Assembly (NCBI RefSeq): GCF_005298175.1
Contig: NZ_SZYH01000001.1
Span: 2,232,001-2,296,000, forward strand
Length of the DNA stretch: 64,000 nt
Direction of reading: 5' to 3'
DNA from: Marinobacter panjinensis
GTDB lineage: Bacteria; Pseudomonadota; Gammaproteobacteria; Pseudomonadales; Oleiphilaceae
Part shown: positions 62,125 through 64,000 of the stretch, piece after piece
How positions within the stretch are numbered: position 1 is the stretch's first letter
Layout: each line of letters starts with the position of its first letter
Program-made: the position numbers and the translations under genes
Notes under the pieces: model-generated
Databases searched by the model: none
What the model was told of the DNA's origin: nothing
Seen by the model: only the letters and a program-made list of their open reading frames with translations

Positions 62125-62949
62125 TTGTCTGTCCCGGAGACCATTGCCACCATTGCGAGTTTCGCCGAAGAACTGGCCCTGAAGGCCGGCGAACTGGTCA
62201 AACGAGAGCGTGACGAAAACACCCTGCGTACGAACTACAAGCAACAGACGGAACTGGTCACCCACGCCGACGTGATGGCGGACGAGATGATCACCGGCGC
62301 CATTCGCGAGCGCTTCCCCGATCACCGCATTCTTTCCGAAGAAACCATGCCCGACCTGAGCCAGGCCGAAGAGCTGGACACTCCGTTGTGGATTATCGAC
62401 CCCATCGACGGCACCGTGAACTACGCCTATGGTCACCCCCAGGTCGCGGTTTCTATTGCTTACGCCGAGAAAGGCCGGGTTCAGGTGGGTATGGTGCATG
62501 CGCCGTTTGCCGGTGAAACCTTCCGCGCCGTTCGCGGTAGTGGCGCCACGCTGAATGGCAGCCCGATACAACACAGCGCAGCCACCGTGCCCAGGGATTC
62601 CCTGTTCGCCACCGGCTTCCCCTACACCAAGGATAGCCTGGAACCACTGCTACACCGCCTGGACGCCATGATTCACCAGTGCCGCGACCTTCGCCGCATC
62701 GGTTCAGCCGCACTGGACATCTGCTGGGTGGCCTGTGGCCGGCTGGACATCTACTACGAAAACGTCAGCCCTTGGGATTTCGCCGCCGCACGGCTGATAG
62801 CCCTGGAAGCGGGTGCAACGGCGGGGCATTTCAGTGAAGTGCCGGAGGGTTACCCGGCTGACCTTTGGGGACGGGATATCCTGATTTCGGCGCCGGCGGT
62901 CTGGGAACCGGTGCGGGAGATTCTTCGTAATGCCTCTGGCTACGAGTGA
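62125..62949 (+). CDS. Inositol monophosphatase family protein
   Basis: A 274-residue phosphatase with a TTG start preceded by GGAGG at good spacing. The metal-site motifs are DYHxD-type ILSEE, WIIDPIDGTVNYAYGHP and WDFAAARLIALEAGA. The family hydrolyses inositol monophosphates, and in bacteria also 3'-phosphoadenosine phosphate or sugar phosphates. A perfect 33-base inverted repeat follows the gene. Confidence 0.9.
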   Translation: MSVPETIATIASFAEELALKAGELVKRERDENTLRTNYKQQTELVTHADVMADEMITGAIRERFPDHRILSEETMPDLSQAEELDTPLWIIDPIDGTVNYAYGHPQVAVSIAYAEKGRVQVGMVHAPFAGETFRAVRGSGATLNGSPIQHSAATVPRDSLFATGFPYTKDSLEPLLHRLDAMIHQCRDLRRIGSAALDICWVACGRLDIYYENVSPWDFAAARLIALEAGATAGHFSEVPEGYPADLWGRDILISAPAVWEPVREILRNASGYE

Positions 62950-62964
62950 TCATATCGTAGGAAT

Positions 62965-63059
62965 GTAGGTCGGATTAGCCGAAGGCGTAATCCGACACCC
63001 GAAGCCAGAGTTAACTAACTCCAGATTGTCGGATTACGCCTTCGGCTAATCCGACCTAC
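62965..63059. repeat. Perfect 33-base inverted repeat
   Basis: The arm at 62965-62997 (starting GTAGGTCGGATTAGCC) and its exact complement at 63027-63059 enclose 29 bases. The sequence belongs to the widespread GTAGGTCGGATTA...TAATCCGACA intergenic repeat type seen in many proteobacteria. It sits between the convergent phosphatase and slmA genes and may also act as a terminator. Confidence 0.85.
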
Positions 63060-63072
63060 GTGTTACCGCGGG

Positions 63073-63669
63073 TCACGAGTTACCACCCCAGACAGCCTCG
63101 GCAACCAGCCCCCAGGCCTCCTCGAAATCATTGGAAGGCAACCGGGAAAACGAAGACCGGATAAACCGCTGCACCCTGCCCTCAACAAACACCAGCACAA
63201 AATCCGCACCGCGGGCCGAACTGGTCCTTGGCCGCAAGCCCTGGCGAATCTCACCCTCCTTCAGTGCCTGCCGCACCTGGGTTTCCAGTCGCTCAAAGAA
63301 CTGCGAGGCACGCTTTCTCAGGGCGTCATTTTCACCCATCAGGGCGTCCCCGGTCAGAACCGTGCACAACCCCGGATTACGTTCAGCAAACACCAGCACC
63401 AGGTGAACCAGTTGCTGAAGGCGAACCCGAACGTCTTCCTGCTCTTGCAGTATCACCTGGCAACGTGAGAAAACCGCCTCTTCCGCAAACTCGATAAGAG
63501 CCTCGAACATCTTTCGCTTGCTGGGAAAATGGCGGTACAACGCCGCCTCGGTAACCCCCACGGATTTGGCTAAGCCAGCGGTAGTAATTCGAGCTCCCGG
63601 GTCTTTCTCCAGAAGCTCCACAAGGGCATGAAGAATCGCTTCGCGACGACTTGTTTTTTGTTCTGTCAT
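63073..63669 (-). CDS. slmA: Nucleoid occlusion factor SlmA
   Basis: A 198-residue TetR-fold protein. The N-terminal helix-turn-helix reads ITTAGLAKSVGVTEAALYRHFPSKRKMFEALIEFAEEAVFSR, followed by the conserved FAERNPGLCTVLTGDALMGEN of SlmA. It binds specific chromosomal sites and blocks FtsZ assembly over the nucleoid. It lies beside thiG, with a palindromic element in the gap. Confidence 0.9.
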   Translation of the reverse strand: MTEQKTSRREAILHALVELLEKDPGARITTAGLAKSVGVTEAALYRHFPSKRKMFEALIEFAEEAVFSRCQVILQEQEDVRVRLQQLVHLVLVFAERNPGLCTVLTGDALMGENDALRKRASQFFERLETQVRQALKEGEIRQGLRPRTSSARGADFVLVFVEGRVQRFIRSSFSRLPSNDFEEAWGLVAEAVWGGNS

Positions 63670-63702
63670 AACAGGACTACAGCGCTCTGATTGACTTGGG
63701 AG

Positions 63703-63818
63703 TACGGAGACAGGCGGGCACGTCCATTCGGGACCGTAAAAAACAGGGATGTTTTTTACGAGCCTACAGGGACGTATTCACGGCGTGTCCCGAATGGACG
63801 TGCCCGCCTGTCTCCGTA
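63703..63818. repeat. Large palindromic intergenic element, copy 2
   Basis: Perfect 32-base arms (63703-63734, starting TACGGAGACAGGCG, and 63787-63818) enclose an inner hairpin CGTAAAAAAC/GTTTTTTACG (63735-63760). Read on the minus strand the interior gives ACGTCC, CTCG, CATCCCTG and ACGGTCC in the same order as copy 1 at 45474-45592, though the outer arms are unrelated. Confidence 0.85.
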
Positions 63819-63842
63819 TCGCTTGTGAGATTGTGCCCCAGA

Positions 63843-64000
63843 TCAGAAGAAGGTGCCATCAATGGGGGAGGACGCACTGGCGTAGAGCTTCTTCGGCATC
63901 CGACCCGCCAGGTAGGCATCGCGGCCGGACTCTATCGCCAGGCGCATGGCTTTGGCCATGCGGATCGGGTCCTGGGCCAGGGCAATGGCAGTGTTCATCA
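63843..64000 (-). CDS. thiG: Thiazole synthase ThiG, C-terminal end (partial)
   Basis: The minus-strand frame enters from the window edge and ends with TGA at 63843-63845. The visible part, [25 protein letters not shown] and [18 protein letters not shown], is the well-conserved C terminus of ThiG, which builds the thiazole phosphate of thiamine from deoxyxylulose 5-phosphate, ThiS thiocarboxylate and dehydroglycine. The rest, with the catalytic Lys, is outside the window. Confidence 0.92.
   Translation of the reverse strand, partial: MNTAIALAQDPIRMAKAMRLAIESGRDAYLAGRMPKKLYASASSPIDGTFF

Overview
This window looks like a chromosomal segment of a marine gammaproteobacterium, most likely Marinobacter or a close relative. 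The reasons are the moderately high GC content, the SlmA, ThiG and isocitrate lyase types, the PA0069-like radical SAM protein, the fused fructose PTS (EIIA-HPr-EI) under a Cra-like repressor, and the many c-di-GMP, chemotaxis, TRAP and RND functions. I saw no tRNA, rRNA, insertion sequence, prophage or CRISPR array. The genus is inferred from overall likeness; no search was run.

Layout. 1-443: the end of a Hen1 RNA 3'-terminal 2'-O-methyltransferase. 444-2555: a two-gene operon for a methylated thio- or selenohistidine (OvsA/OvsM-like). 2690-7601: SLC13 permease, YjgN-like membrane protein, M48 protease, thioesterase. 7845-12859: an unusual secretion/surface cluster. It has a VpsR-like enhancer-binding protein with an outer-membrane beta-barrel protein on the plus strand. 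On the minus strand is an operon of a Ser-Asp-Asn repeat protein, two small Sec-exported proteins with an LSxxEL...G leader-like motif, and an exported C39 peptidase, behind a near-consensus sigma-54 promoter. 13234-20629: isocitrate lyase, a DUF1538/P-II/CBS operon, a CASTOR/POLLUX-like channel, a beta-barrel protein. 20622-25905: SulP permease, ChaN lipoprotein, DMT exporter, macrodomain protein, Cra-like repressor. 26074-31603: fruB-fruK-fruA.

31686-39382: SIMPL protein, a cytosolic GH84-like enzyme, a helical protein, radical SAM protein, a frameshifted hydrolase, a TRAP transporter. 39659-45463: cyclopropane synthase coupled to a flavoprotein, Dps, DUF2061 protein, a dihydrolipoamide-dehydrogenase-like enzyme, LysE exporter. 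45612-48345: DAHP synthase behind an apparent aromatic leader-peptide attenuator, a secretin-like periplasmic protein and a membrane DnaJ protein. 48668-57907: RND efflux pair, AraC regulator, PAS-GGDEF-EAL protein, Aer-like receptor, DUF3301 protein. 58061-59720: a broken lipase joined directly to the broken end of a hybrid histidine kinase, then a LuxR response regulator. 59932-64000: periplasmic binding protein, aminotransferase, inositol monophosphatase, SlmA and the end of thiG.

Best leads: (i) the C39 peptidase/SDN-repeat cluster with sigma-54 control; (ii) the aromatic leader (FFWWFGYGFYF) and terminator in front of DAHP synthase; (iii) the OvsA/OvsM pair; (iv) two copies of a large palindromic element sharing an internal core but not their outer arms; (v) the lipase/kinase junction.
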